A DNA stretch of 64,000 bases, taken from the NCBI GenBank assembly GCA_018057925.1, contig JAGPCT010000001.1, forward strand, positions 124,001-188,000. Direction: 5' to 3'. The position numbers and the translations under genes are program-made. The stretch's first letter is position 1. Every line of letters starts with the position of its first letter. The notes under the pieces were generated by a model that made no database searches, was not told the DNA's origin, and saw nothing but the letters and a program-made list of their open reading frames with translations. Source of the stretch: Saprospiraceae bacterium (lineage in GTDB: Bacteria > Bacteroidota > Bacteroidia > Chitinophagales > Saprospiraceae). Shown one piece after another: positions 37,769 through 47,255 of this stretch.

Positions 37769-38245
37769 ATCAGAATTGGTAAATTGTATTGGCAAAATAT
37801 CTTTTATTGACTTAATGATGTAAATCGGACCTGACTCACCCATCAAAATCAACCTGATATGTTTTTTTTGCTTGATTTCCATTTCACTCAACATTTGCCT
37901 ACATGCACCACAAGGCGCTACCGGATGATTTACAATATGCGATGCTGATGATGCTGTGATTGCTACAGATTCAATGTTTGCGGCAGCTCCATCTGTATTA
38001 TATGCTGTCAGCAGGGCGCCCTCAGCACAAATACATATAGGGAAAGAGGCATTTTCCATATTGGCACCTATAAAGACTTTTCCATTCGAGTCAACCAATG
38101 CAGCGCCTACTTTAAAGTTGGAATAAGGCGCATAGGCGTGTTCTTTTGCTTTATTTGCCCATTCCATCAATACTTTATCTTCATTTACCAAATCATCAAG
38201 ATTGGATATTATTTCATATTCAAATTGTACAACTTGCTTTCCCAT
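37763..38245 (-). CDS. cdd: Cytidine deaminase
   Basis: 160 aa, homotetrameric type. Zinc ligands are visible as the Cys-Ala-Glu of CAEGALLTAY and the two Cys of PCGACRQML; the Glu is catalytic. AYAPYSNFKVGAALVDSNGK is the family N-terminal motif. It deaminates (deoxy)cytidine in pyrimidine salvage. Convergent with kdsB. Confidence 0.95.
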   Translation of the reverse strand: MGKQVVQFEYEIISNLDDLVNEDKVLMEWANKAKEHAYAPYSNFKVGAALVDSNGKVFIGANMENASFPICICAEGALLTAYNTDGAAANIESVAITASSASHIVNHPVAPCGACRQMLSEMEIKQKKHIRLILMGESGPIYIIKSIKDILPIQFTNSDL

Positions 38246-38320
38246 AGTCTTTAATTTAGTTAAATGTAAACAAAAAAATTTAAACGATTGAGAAATAGTT
38301 CTTTTTTATCCTAATTATTA

Positions 38321-38476
38321 TAAACCCAAATTCCGTAATCGAAGTTTTCCAAAACCAAAAAGCATGGAGTATGAGAAATGTCCCACTGTACAAATCGTTT
38401 TAATGGTAAGGCAAAATAATTGATTAAAATTCGTACATCGATTCATTATTAGCCCAATTTGAAATTTGAGTTAACC
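38321..38476 (-). repeat. Interspersed TIR/hairpin element, copy R8 (degenerate)
   Basis: 156 bp. The ends TAAACCCAAATTCC and AATTTGAGTTAACCC and the parts GTTTTCCAAAACC and ATTCGTACATCGATTC are recognisable; the middle is rearranged. It lies in the 452 bp divergent spacer between cdd and the saccharopine-dehydrogenase-like gene, which has no gene. Confidence 0.65.
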
Positions 38477-38697
38477 CACATTCAACATTAATAATTATAA
38501 AAAATTATAAGTTAAGTTATTATAACTTTTTCATTATATTACAGGTAAAACTATATTTTGGTAAACCTTTGGGCTATATCCAAGTATATCTTTTGCAGAT
38601 TACACATTGATAAGAGAGAAATATTTACCTATTTAGAATATAAAATGCCGTATTTATTGATAAATTCGCACCTTCTTTATACAAACTAAACAATCTC

Positions 38698-40044
38698 ATG
38701 CCAGATTTAGAACCAATTAAGAAAATCATCTTATTTGGGGCGGGTCGATCAGCTACCTACCTTATTGATTATTTGTTGAAGCATTCTGTTGAAGAGAATT
38801 GGAAAATCATTTTAGCGGACACCAATGTCAATGCAGCAAAGATCAAATTAAACAACCATCCGAATGGAGAAGCAGTTCCTTGTGACATACACGACACAGA
38901 AATCAGAGGCCAGCTAATTAAATCGGCAAACTTTGTCATTTCTATGTTACCGGCCTATCTACACATGCTTGTCGCCAAAGATTGTATTTTATATGGGGTA
39001 GATATGGCTACAGCATCCTATCTCAGTGACGAATTGATGGCTCTTGAAGATGAAATAAAAGAAAAAGGATTGGTCTTTGCGAGTGAATTGGGTTTAGACC
39101 CCGGTTTAGATCACATGTCAGCGATGAAAATCTTTGATGAAATAAAACGAAATAATGGTACCATAACTTCCTTCGAATCCTATACGGGCGGACTGGTAGC
39201 TCCCGAAAGCGACGACAACCCATGGCATTATAAAATAAGTTGGAATCCTAGAAATGTCGTTTTAGCGGGACAATGTACGTCTCAATTTCTTCAACATGGT
39301 GAAGTAAAATATATTCCATACAACCGGTTATTTAAGGAGGCAAAAAATATAGATGTCAACGGACATGGGCAATATTCCATGTATGTCAATAGAGATTCTA
39401 TCAAATACATTGAATTATATGGTCTAGAAGGTATTGAAACCATGATTAGGGGGACATTTCGAGGAAATAACTATTGTGAAGCATGGTCTGTATTGGTGGA
39501 TCTTGGACTTACAGACAATACGACAAAACTGAGTCTATCAGGCAACTTCCAATATTTAACACTTATTCATGGATTTTTAAAGGGAAGTGGCAAAGATTTT
39601 AAATCCCGAATTGAATTAACCATAGGAAGACTCATTTCACAAGCCACCTTTGACCAAATTGAATGGCTCGGTCTTTTTGGAGGAAACCTTTGTACACTTG
39701 AGAATCCCACTCCGGCCGAATTCCTGGAATATGTCATCGTCAACAAATGGGTATTATCTCCTACTGACCGTGACTTGATTGTCATGGAACACAAGATTAA
39801 ATATACCATTGAAGAAAAGGAATATTGCCTTTCTTCTACTTTATATCGAGAAGGAACGGATGAAACCCATACGGCAATGAGCGAATTAGTAGGTTTGCCA
39901 TTGGCCATCTACACCAGACATAGAATGAAAGGTAAATTCCAAAAGCCGGGATGTATTTTGCCATTGACAGAAGATATATATCAGCCCATATTGGATGAAT
40001 TAGAGGAAATGGGCATCAAGTTCATTGAAACAATAAATGAATGA
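38698..40044 (+). CDS. Saccharopine dehydrogenase-like protein
   Basis: 448 aa. The N-terminal Rossmann motif LFGAGRSATYLIDYLL is followed by ELGLDPGLDHMSAMKIFDEI and SYTGGLVAPESDDNPWHYK, the central signature of glutamate-forming saccharopine dehydrogenase and its relatives. Bacteroidota carry such genes widely; lysine catabolism is the likely pathway but no partner (e.g. a lysine-ketoglutarate reductase) is next to it. Its stop overlaps the flippase start as ATGA. Confidence 0.86.
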   Translation: MPDLEPIKKIILFGAGRSATYLIDYLLKHSVEENWKIILADTNVNAAKIKLNNHPNGEAVPCDIHDTEIRGQLIKSANFVISMLPAYLHMLVAKDCILYGVDMATASYLSDELMALEDEIKEKGLVFASELGLDPGLDHMSAMKIFDEIKRNNGTITSFESYTGGLVAPESDDNPWHYKISWNPRNVVLAGQCTSQFLQHGEVKYIPYNRLFKEAKNIDVNGHGQYSMYVNRDSIKYIELYGLEGIETMIRGTFRGNNYCEAWSVLVDLGLTDNTTKLSLSGNFQYLTLIHGFLKGSGKDFKSRIELTIGRLISQATFDQIEWLGLFGGNLCTLENPTPAEFLEYVIVNKWVLSPTDRDLIVMEHKIKYTIEEKEYCLSSTLYREGTDETHTAMSELVGLPLAIYTRHRMKGKFQKPGCILPLTEDIYQPILDELEEMGIKFIETINE

Positions 40045-41366
40045 GTGGAAGTCCTGCTGAAAAGAAACTGAGTATTTTTGAAGATCCTTACAAGGCTTTT
40101 CAAGTATTTAGCTTTATTCAACAGGTCGCTATTATTATTGGAAGCATTTTTCTAGCCAAAAGTGCTATGCCCATTGAAAATATCGGCAAATTTGAGACAC
40201 TGTTATATCTAGGCCAGTTTGTGAGTCTATTTTGGATAAGTGGATTAACTCAGGCCTTTCACGCTATTTATCCCAAGGTAGCTCTGGTTGAAAGAAAATC
40301 TTTTATCAGCACTACATTTACTATTTTTTTATTTCTTTCAATAGCTAGTTCTTTAATTTTAATCCTAGGTCGCCCTTTATTATTGCCCTTTCTTATTGAA
40401 TCTCCTCAGATCGAGGGTTTATATTGGTTTTGTCTATACACAGCAATCAATACGCCTTCAATGCTCATCCCTTCCTTATTGATGCTGAGGGGCAACAGCA
40501 AGGAATTGATGCGGTTTAGTTTATTTTACGGAATAGGTTATATATTAGTTTTTTTCCTAAACTTCCTTTTTGGGGGCAATCTAATCAATCTCTTAATCCT
40601 ACTTAACATCTATACGCTCACATTATTACTGATGTCCGGAGGAATGGCATTAACGCTCAATTTGAATGCCTATAGATTAAAATGGGCTAAACGTCTATTT
40701 TTAATAGGCAGTCCTCTTATAGGATATTCAATTATATCAGGCATGGCCTTAATTTATGATGCATGGTTAGTACAAAGGCTTTATACGCCCAAGGCTATAT
40801 TCGCTATATTCCGATATGGCGGAAGAGAATTTCCTTTGACTGTAACTTTAGCCATTGGATTGGGGACGGCTTTAATACCCATAATCAGTCGAAACTTGAA
40901 AGAAGGTTTAGAAAAAATAAAATCGCGCTCCCAGAGGCTGTATCCACTAGTTTTCGGCACATCTATTGTACTTGTTCTCATTTCTAAATTTATTTTCCCA
41001 ATAATTTTTAGCACAGATTTCATTTCATCTGCTGCTATCTTCAACATATATATATTGATTATCATTAGCAGAATGATATACCCACATATCATTTTACTAG
41101 GCTTAAGAAAAACGAAAGCATTATTATATATTTCAATAATAGAGCTTTTTATCAACATAATAGGCAGCACAATTCTAGGATTCAAATTTGGACTCTTGGG
41201 TATCGCAGGTGGTGTTTTTATTGCTCACATCATCGGCAAAATCGCACAAATTATTTATCTTAGAAAAAAATTGGGTATCCGACTGGATCAATATTTATCC
41301 GTCAAAAGGTATTTATTTTATTCTCTTGCACTAATATTGGCTTGGGGTATTTCAACGTATTTATGA
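40041..41366 (+). CDS. Polysaccharide flippase-like membrane protein
   Basis: 441 aa with roughly 12 to 14 hydrophobic segments. It begins FQVFSFIQQVAIIIGSIFLAKSAM and contains IENIGKFETLLYLGQFVSLFW and YGGREFPLTVTLAIGLGTAL, the MOP/PST-type exporter pattern. It is a different branch from the flippase at 6242. Translationally coupled (ATGA overlap) to the dehydrogenase upstream, which is an unusual pairing; the substrate is unknown. Confidence 0.8.
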   Translation: MSGSPAEKKLSIFEDPYKAFQVFSFIQQVAIIIGSIFLAKSAMPIENIGKFETLLYLGQFVSLFWISGLTQAFHAIYPKVALVERKSFISTTFTIFLFLSIASSLILILGRPLLLPFLIESPQIEGLYWFCLYTAINTPSMLIPSLLMLRGNSKELMRFSLFYGIGYILVFFLNFLFGGNLINLLILLNIYTLTLLLMSGGMALTLNLNAYRLKWAKRLFLIGSPLIGYSIISGMALIYDAWLVQRLYTPKAIFAIFRYGGREFPLTVTLAIGLGTALIPIISRNLKEGLEKIKSRSQRLYPLVFGTSIVLVLISKFIFPIIFSTDFISSAAIFNIYILIIISRMIYPHIILLGLRKTKALLYISIIELFINIIGSTILGFKFGLLGIAGGVFIAHIIGKIAQIIYLRKKLGIRLDQYLSVKRYLFYSLALILAWGISTYL

Positions 41367-41560
41367 ACCCAGTAATAATAAAATCAAATTCTCCCTCAAA
41401 AAGTTGAATAGACCTTTATGAACATTGCCTCAGCACCAATAAATTACGCTGATTTTGAGTTAACAAAAGATGGCAATGCTCACATTAGTCAAAGGTAGTG
41501 TTTTTGTATTAAGGATCAATTTCAATAAAGTAAGAATAGTATGAAATAGATTTTACCAAA

Positions 41561-41716
41561 TTAATCCCAAATTCAGCAGTAAAGGTTTTGAAAAACCGCA
41601 TAATGCTGATTATGAGGGTTAATCCCGATGTACGAATCGTTTCAATGGTTTACTGAAACCATTGATTACGAGTCGTAAATCGATTCCGCATTTGTCTAAA
41701 GCGGAATTTGGGTTAA
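41561..41716 (-). repeat. Interspersed TIR/hairpin element, copy R3 (intact)
   Basis: 156 bp, opposite orientation to R1 and nearly its exact complement: TTAATCCCAAATTCAGCAG at one end, GCGGAATTTGGGTTAA at the other, with both hairpins and an extra TTCCGCATTTGTCTAAAGCG stem perfectly paired. The 502 bp convergent spacer also holds a terminator and no gene. Confidence 0.9.
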
Positions 41717-41802
41717 TTTCAAATTTCTTTTTTATAATTTGCTCTCAGTACGATATACTCAATCAGAAATGTAGGACATTCATCGCTAGTCTTTTCAAAT
41801 CA

Positions 41803-41836
41803 ATTAAAATAAGGGCGGTATGGGTTCCGCCCTTAT
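41803..41836 (-). terminator. Terminator of the T9SS substrate gene
   Basis: AATAAGGGCGG and CCGCCCTTATT form an 11 bp stem with loop AACCCATA, followed on the minus strand by TTAATT. It stands 33 bp after the stop codon at 41869. Confidence 0.8.
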
Positions 41837-41868
41837 TGGATATAAGTGCGTGTGTTAATAATCCTTTA

Positions 41869-43035
41869 TCATTTATTTACAATTTGAAAATTTTTGACGC
41901 TAATTTTTCCTGATGAAGATAATAATTGAATCAAGTATAATCCAGTACCCACATTTTCATTAAGTTTTATGACATTATCAGGACCTACTATCCCTTTATT
42001 TATTACCTTACCGGATATATCATATATTACATAATCATATTTTTCGGATGCTCCATCCAATTTTATGTTAAAAGAATTACCGATGACCGGATTTGGGAAG
42101 ATTGTTATATTTGAACTTACTTGATTTTCAATTGAGTTGGTAGTGCCTAATCTTAATTGGTGGACACTGATAAATGTGGGCTTTTTAAATGAATTATCTT
42201 TATATTCGATTGTAGCTAATCCATAATGTTCACCGATTCTTATAAAACTATAATTATATTTATGTGTGGCTTGATTTTGAGCTAACCCAAATGCAGTCAG
42301 TAGTTGTGGCGGAGCAAGAGTTCCACCCAAATAAAAACTATCTACAGCTGTTTCCGTCGTTTTAACCAGCAAAACATCAATAGGTTTGGTAGCATTGCCA
42401 TTCCTATCATTCACTTTCATCTGACCCCAGCCAATTACTTCCTTATCAGTGGTATAATGTGTGCGCCTTTGACCCGGTACATTATTTAGTCCAAAAAGTG
42501 CAACTGTCAATCCGAAGTTGGTAGAAAAGGAATAGGAATCCGTCCATTTAGTACCCATTGTCATCGGATATTTAATTTCATGTTCTGGAGAACTGTACTT
42601 GACATCTTGATTGAAAAAAATCAAACTATCTAAACTTCCACCTGTCATACCCTTTAATGGGATAGCCTGCCTTTTTAAGGATACACCATAGCGCAATATG
42701 CCATCTTGGGTCACATTAAGCATTAATGCTGCATCATATCTTAATTGTGAAAAAGCATAAAACACTTCAGTTTGAAATGTTGCTTCCGGGAATCCTGGAT
42801 TTCCTGACACAGGATACGCTGCTAAAAAAGTAACATTTGAATCAGTTGAAGAAGTAAAATCCCATACCTTATTGTCTCCAATTTCAATAGAAGGAAGTGA
42901 TTTAAGCTTTAAGGTAGTAAAAGTATCATTTGTCCGACATTGTTCAATTGAAGGCGCATTGATATAATCTATCGTAATTTGAGAATATCCTTGCTGACCC
43001 ATAAGAATGAAAATAAATAGTATAATCTTTCTCAT
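41869..43035 (-). CDS. Secreted protein with T9SS type A C-terminal sorting domain
   Basis: 388 aa from the ATG at 43035. It opens with a signal peptide (KIILFIFILMGQQGYSQ). The last 75 aa are a type A sorting domain (ITIFPNPVIGNSFNIKL, VIYDISGKVINKGIV, GTGLYLIQLLSSSG), which directs outer-membrane translocation by the type IX system and removal of the tail. The body is unassigned. It is the only T9SS cargo gene seen in the window. Confidence 0.9.
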   Translation of the reverse strand: MRKIILFIFILMGQQGYSQITIDYINAPSIEQCRTNDTFTTLKLKSLPSIEIGDNKVWDFTSSTDSNVTFLAAYPVSGNPGFPEATFQTEVFYAFSQLRYDAALMLNVTQDGILRYGVSLKRQAIPLKGMTGGSLDSLIFFNQDVKYSSPEHEIKYPMTMGTKWTDSYSFSTNFGLTVALFGLNNVPGQRRTHYTTDKEVIGWGQMKVNDRNGNATKPIDVLLVKTTETAVDSFYLGGTLAPPQLLTAFGLAQNQATHKYNYSFIRIGEHYGLATIEYKDNSFKKPTFISVHQLRLGTTNSIENQVSSNITIFPNPVIGNSFNIKLDGASEKYDYVIYDISGKVINKGIVGPDNVIKLNENVGTGLYLIQLLSSSGKISVKNFQIVNK

Positions 43036-43136
43036 ATTGAAAATTTTCACAAGAATAATAAAAAAGATAATCCATTACATAAATTAGGGATAAACAACCA
43101 AATTATGTATATGAATACTTTTATTTAACAAAATCC

Positions 43137-45086
43137 TTGTCTTACATTTGTCAAAATATCTCTTTTACAAAATTGCACATCAAAAATCTATATTCAATAT
43201 TTAAATTTATTCTGGCAACAGTGTACTGCTATATAAGTGCAGTGTCCGGCATTGCTCAACCGACACCATTGCAACAATATTTAAAGCAATTGAATACCAC
43301 AAAAAACGCCACTGAAAAGATCGAATTGTATTACAATATTGCCAATGAATATAATTTAGAAGGTAATGACTCAATGGAATATATATATAATAATATTGCA
43401 ATCGGATTAAGTAAAAAAAATAATAAACCTCTATTAGAGGCCAAAGGTTATTACTTTATCGCTGAGAAATTTTATTTATTGAGTCAAAATGATTCGGCAT
43501 ATCATTATGCCCAGCTGTGCATCAAACACTATGACAACCAAAACCAAAAAAACAGATTTTATGTCGCTGCATTAAATATCATGGCCTCCACCTCATTAGA
43601 CAATGCAGAAGGTGAAGAGGCTTTAGTACTTATAGAAAAACAACTTGAAATTGCCAAAGAAATAAAAGATTCTTCCGGCATCTCTATGGCATATACGCTA
43701 TTGGCAGCACTTTATGAGACGAATAACAGTAAGGAGGATGCATTAAAATATGCAATCAAAGCATTGGATTTAGATAGAGCTATCCATAACAAAACAAATC
43801 TGGCACAGTCAATATTCAATGTAGCTTTAATGTATTTGGATTTACATAATACTCAATTAGCCTTACCTTTGTTAAAAGAAGGGCTTGCTTCAGCAACACG
43901 GGACTATCCATCCAAAAAGGATCAAAGCTTAGCTCATTTGTACCTTGGTAAGTGCTATCAACTATTAGGCAAGAAAGATTCTTCTACATTTTTTTTGAAC
44001 TTAGCACGGAAATCAATTCCTTCATTGGATGACCCTGATTTGACCTATAGGCTTTATGAATCTCTTGCCCAAAACAGCTTAGAATCACATCAACCTGATT
44101 CTGCTTTGTTATTCATAAACAAAGCTATTTCTACATCCAGAACATTTGGGTTATTAGAGCACCTTTCACAGGGATTAAAGCTCAAGTCCACTATATTGGC
44201 TGAATTAGGCAATTATAAAGAGGCATATATCCAACATATCGACTTTATTTCGCTGAACGACAGCTTAAGTAATTTAAAATTACAAAAGTCGTTGGCAGCA
44301 TTGCGGGTAAAACACAACATAGTCCAAAAAGATGAAAAGATAGCTCGTCAAAAGCTTATATCCACCTATTTAATAGTAGGATCGTTCATTTTATTGGTAT
44401 TGCTCATAATTATTTTTATCCAGTTTGTCAGGCAAAAAAGAACGAGTAATATAATTCGTCATCAAGCCTTGGACATGAATATACTTATGAAAGAATTACA
44501 CCATAGGGTAAAAAATAATTTACAAATAATATCAAGCCTGATGAGTCTTCAATCTTTCCGAATTAAAGACCCTAAAGCCTCTCAAGCTATCCGTGATAGT
44601 CAACAAAGAATAGAGGCGATGAGCCTTATCCACCAAAAACTATACACTAATCAAAATATCACTGAGATAAATATTAAAGAATTTATCACCGATTTGGTTG
44701 ACAACTTAAAAAATACTTATTGTGACGATTATGTACACATCCAACTTAACTTAAAAGTGGAAAATGAAACATTGAATGTAGATAAAGCAATTCCGCTTAG
44801 TTTAATTATCAATGAATTGGTGAGCAATGCATCAAAACACGCATTCAAAAAGAATACCAACCCTTTGCTCACAATCGATCTTACCTTGGCTAACAACATC
44901 ATTGAATTAGTTGTTGCTGATAATGGCGAAGGTATCAATATTGAAGATTGGAATTCGAAGGAAGACTCTTTTGGGAAAGAGTTAATTAAAACTTTTGTCA
45001 AACAGCTCAAAGGTTTTCTGCATGTTGAAGTCCTTAATGGCACCCAGTTTACCTTATATTTTCCAAAAGATATAACACATAAATGA
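43137..45086 (+). CDS. TPR sensor histidine kinase (HisKA_2 type)
   Basis: 649 aa. A secretory or membrane N-terminus (residues about 22-42) is followed by tetratricopeptide repeats to about residue 390, a membrane helix (YLIVGSFILLVLLIIIFIQF), then HisKA_2 with the phospho-acceptor His in MKELHHRVKNNLQIISSLM and the HATPase N-box IINELVSNASKHAF and D-box VADNGEGINI. It phosphorylates the LytTR regulator encoded next, overlapping by 4 bp. The sensed signal is unknown. Confidence 0.93.
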   Translation: MSYICQNISFTKLHIKNLYSIFKFILATVYCYISAVSGIAQPTPLQQYLKQLNTTKNATEKIELYYNIANEYNLEGNDSMEYIYNNIAIGLSKKNNKPLLEAKGYYFIAEKFYLLSQNDSAYHYAQLCIKHYDNQNQKNRFYVAALNIMASTSLDNAEGEEALVLIEKQLEIAKEIKDSSGISMAYTLLAALYETNNSKEDALKYAIKALDLDRAIHNKTNLAQSIFNVALMYLDLHNTQLALPLLKEGLASATRDYPSKKDQSLAHLYLGKCYQLLGKKDSSTFFLNLARKSIPSLDDPDLTYRLYESLAQNSLESHQPDSALLFINKAISTSRTFGLLEHLSQGLKLKSTILAELGNYKEAYIQHIDFISLNDSLSNLKLQKSLAALRVKHNIVQKDEKIARQKLISTYLIVGSFILLVLLIIIFIQFVRQKRTSNIIRHQALDMNILMKELHHRVKNNLQIISSLMSLQSFRIKDPKASQAIRDSQQRIEAMSLIHQKLYTNQNITEINIKEFITDLVDNLKNTYCDDYVHIQLNLKVENETLNVDKAIPLSLIINELVSNASKHAFKKNTNPLLTIDLTLANNIIELVVADNGEGINIEDWNSKEDSFGKELIKTFVKQLKGFLHVEVLNGTQFTLYFPKDITHK

Positions 45087-45826
45087 AACAGGCAAAACGT
45101 ATCCTTATCATAGAAGACGAACTATTAGTCGCGCTTGATTTAAAAGAGAGGCTTGTACAATCTGACTATCATGTAGTTGCAATCACAGACAATTACGACG
45201 ATGCTATTCTTGCATTCAAGGAATATTTACCAGATTTAACTTTGATTGATATCAGTATCAACGGTGACAAAAATGGTGTAGATATTGCCAATGAAATTAA
45301 CAATATCATGCCTAAACCCTTTATTTTTATTACGGCACATACTGATGTCTTGAATATCAATAAAGCAAAGAATACTTCACCTGCAGCTTATATTATCAAA
45401 CCTTTCACTACCAAATCCTTATTAGTAGCTATTGAAATAGCATTACACAAGGTAGATCTTGGTGATCACGAAGTATCCAATGACGTGTCACAAACCGATG
45501 ATAATATTTTTGTAAAAGACAGTCATGTCTTTATCAAAGACGGCTATCGTTATCACAATGTCTTTATCAATGACATCCTTTACTTTACTGCAGAAGCAAA
45601 TTATGTCAAAATAGTCACTGAAAAAAAATCATACTTAATTAGAAATTCACTCTCCAATACAATAGAACGACTCCATAAGAAGTATTTTGTGAGAATACAT
45701 CGTTCAAGTTGCGTCAATACGAATCAAATTGACTCTTTCACTGAAAGCGAAGTACTTGTAAAAGGAAAAATATTAGCTATAGGGCGCAACTACAAAGATG
45801 AATTAAAAAATTCATTCCAATCGTAG
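45083..45826 (+). CDS. LytTR family response regulator
   Basis: 247 aa. The receiver domain has the acidic pocket at residues 11-12 (IIEDE) and the phospho-acceptor Asp56 (LTLIDISING), plus Lys of YIIKPF. The C-terminal LytTR DNA-binding domain spans about residues 145-245 (DILYFTAEANYVKIVTEKKS, RIHRSSCVNTNQID). It is the cognate partner of the upstream kinase. Target promoters are not identifiable here. Confidence 0.94.
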   Translation: MKQAKRILIIEDELLVALDLKERLVQSDYHVVAITDNYDDAILAFKEYLPDLTLIDISINGDKNGVDIANEINNIMPKPFIFITAHTDVLNINKAKNTSPAAYIIKPFTTKSLLVAIEIALHKVDLGDHEVSNDVSQTDDNIFVKDSHVFIKDGYRYHNVFINDILYFTAEANYVKIVTEKKSYLIRNSLSNTIERLHKKYFVRIHRSSCVNTNQIDSFTESEVLVKGKILAIGRNYKDELKNSFQS

Positions 45827-45868
45827 TTATTATAATTTTAAAATAGAAGGGATGGACAACTAAATATG

Positions 45869-45951
45869 TACCCGGAGCGGGACTTGAACCCGCACGACTT
45901 CGCAGTCACAGGATTTTAAGTCCTGCGTGTCTACCATTTCACCACCCGGGT
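45869..45951 (-). tRNA. tRNA-Leu (TAA)
   Basis: 83 nt with a long variable arm. Acceptor ACCCGGG pairs with TCCGGGT (one G-T pair), discriminator A. The anticodon loop reads CTTAAAA, anticodon TAA. The T arm is GGTTCAAGTCC. It follows tRNA-Gly by 24 bp in one transcript. Confidence 0.95.
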
Positions 45952-45972
45952 AAGGTAAAAGTGTAAAATAAG

Positions 45973-46048
<76 letters not shown>

Positions 46049-46078
46049 ATTTACACCCCTTTCTTTTAAGAAGCGACG

Positions 46079-46086
46079 CAAAGGTA
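46079..46086 (-). promoter_or_regulatory. -7 element of the tRNA-Gly/tRNA-Leu transcript
   Basis: On the minus strand TACCTTTG followed by CGTCGCTTC, 30 nt before tRNA-Gly. At 19 nt spacing the -33 position reads TTT rather than TTG. Confidence 0.55.
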
Positions 46087-46134
46087 TATTTTAATTTCTA
46101 ATTGAAAAATATTTTAGCACTTTTTTTTATTAAA

Positions 46135-47236
46135 TTATTCATTGTTCCCGGAATCCTTACTTCCATCCCACAATAAAAATTCTTTTAAAAAGCCCATTAT
46201 ATCACCATTCAGCACAGCATCCGTATTATTGTTTGTAAATCCTGTCCGATGATCCTTTACCCTTCTATCATCCAAAACATAAGATCTAATCTGACTGCCC
46301 CATTCGTTTTTCATCTTCCCGGCTTCAATTGCATCTCGTTCTGCTTGTTGTTTCTGAAGCTCAAGTTCATACAATCTCGACTTCAACAGTATCAATGCTT
46401 TTTCCCGATTTTGAATCTGACTCCTTTCCTGTTGACATTCAGCAGTCAACCCGGTAGGAAGGTGCCTGACGCGTACTGCAGATTCAGTTCGGTTGACGTG
46501 CTGACCTCCTGCCCCACTTGCTCGGAACGTATCCCATTCGATATCAGCGGGATTAATACTGATCTCAATTCGGTCATCAACCATAGGATGAACAAATACT
46601 GAGGCAAATGAAGTCATCCGCTTTCCTTGTGAGTTAAAAGGACTTACTCTTACAAGCCGGTGTACTCCATTTTCACCCTTTAATAGACCAAATGCCAATT
46701 CTCCCGTTATCTCTAAGGTTATTGACTTAATTCCGGCAACATCGCCATCTGTTCGATTTAATTCTGATATCGAAAAGCCATTTTTTTCACAAAACATGAT
46801 GTACATGCGCATCAACATAGACGCCCAATCACAGGCTTCTGTTCCCCCTGCACCCGCATTGATTTCCAATATTGCGTTTAACTCGTCTTCTTGCTTGGTA
46901 ATGGTAGATTTAAACTCCATTTCATCAATGACTTCTAAAGCCTTCTGATATACTTCATCAACCTCTTCTTCTGTCAAAGCATCTTCACGAGCCAATTCTA
47001 ATGCAATAGATGCTTCATCCACAGCAAGTTCGCCATTTTTAAATTTAGCAACCCAAGATTGGTTTGATTTTAGTTCTTTTAATGTCGCCTCAGCACGAAC
47101 TGGATCATTCCAAAAGTCGTTAGCCAGAGACTCATTAGTCTTATCTTCTATTGTGTGTATCCGCTGATCGACGTCAAAGATACCTCCTTAGAGAAGCCAA
47201 CCTGTCCTGCAGGTCTTTAAGCTGTTCGATAGTCAT
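46135..47236 (-). CDS. prfB: Peptide chain release factor 2, programmed +1 frameshift
   Basis: The gene starts at the ATG at 47236. Twenty codons are read, then an in-frame TGA at 47174-47176 in the context AGGAGGTATCTTTGAC. This is the classical RF2 recoding site: an internal Shine-Dalgarno AGGAGG, slippery CTT and TGA C. A +1 shift continues into the main frame (to 46135), giving roughly 366 aa. The class-I domain has the GGQ in RASGAGGQHVNRTESAVR; the tripeptide region HRLVRVSPF is also seen. RF2 terminates at UGA and UAA and so regulates its own shift. It is the last of a four-gene minus-strand run (nrnA-like, two FKBPs, prfB). Confidence 0.97.
47171..47190 (-). promoter_or_regulatory. 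RF2 programmed frameshift signal
   Basis: Minus strand TAAGGAGGTATCTTTGACGT. It has the AGGAGG stimulator, the CTT slip codon and the UGA followed by C, with spacing identical to the E. coli site. It is the only convincing AGGAGG in front of a decoding event that I noted in this window. Confidence 0.92.
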
Positions 47237-47255
47237 ATCGTTTTATTTTTAAGTA

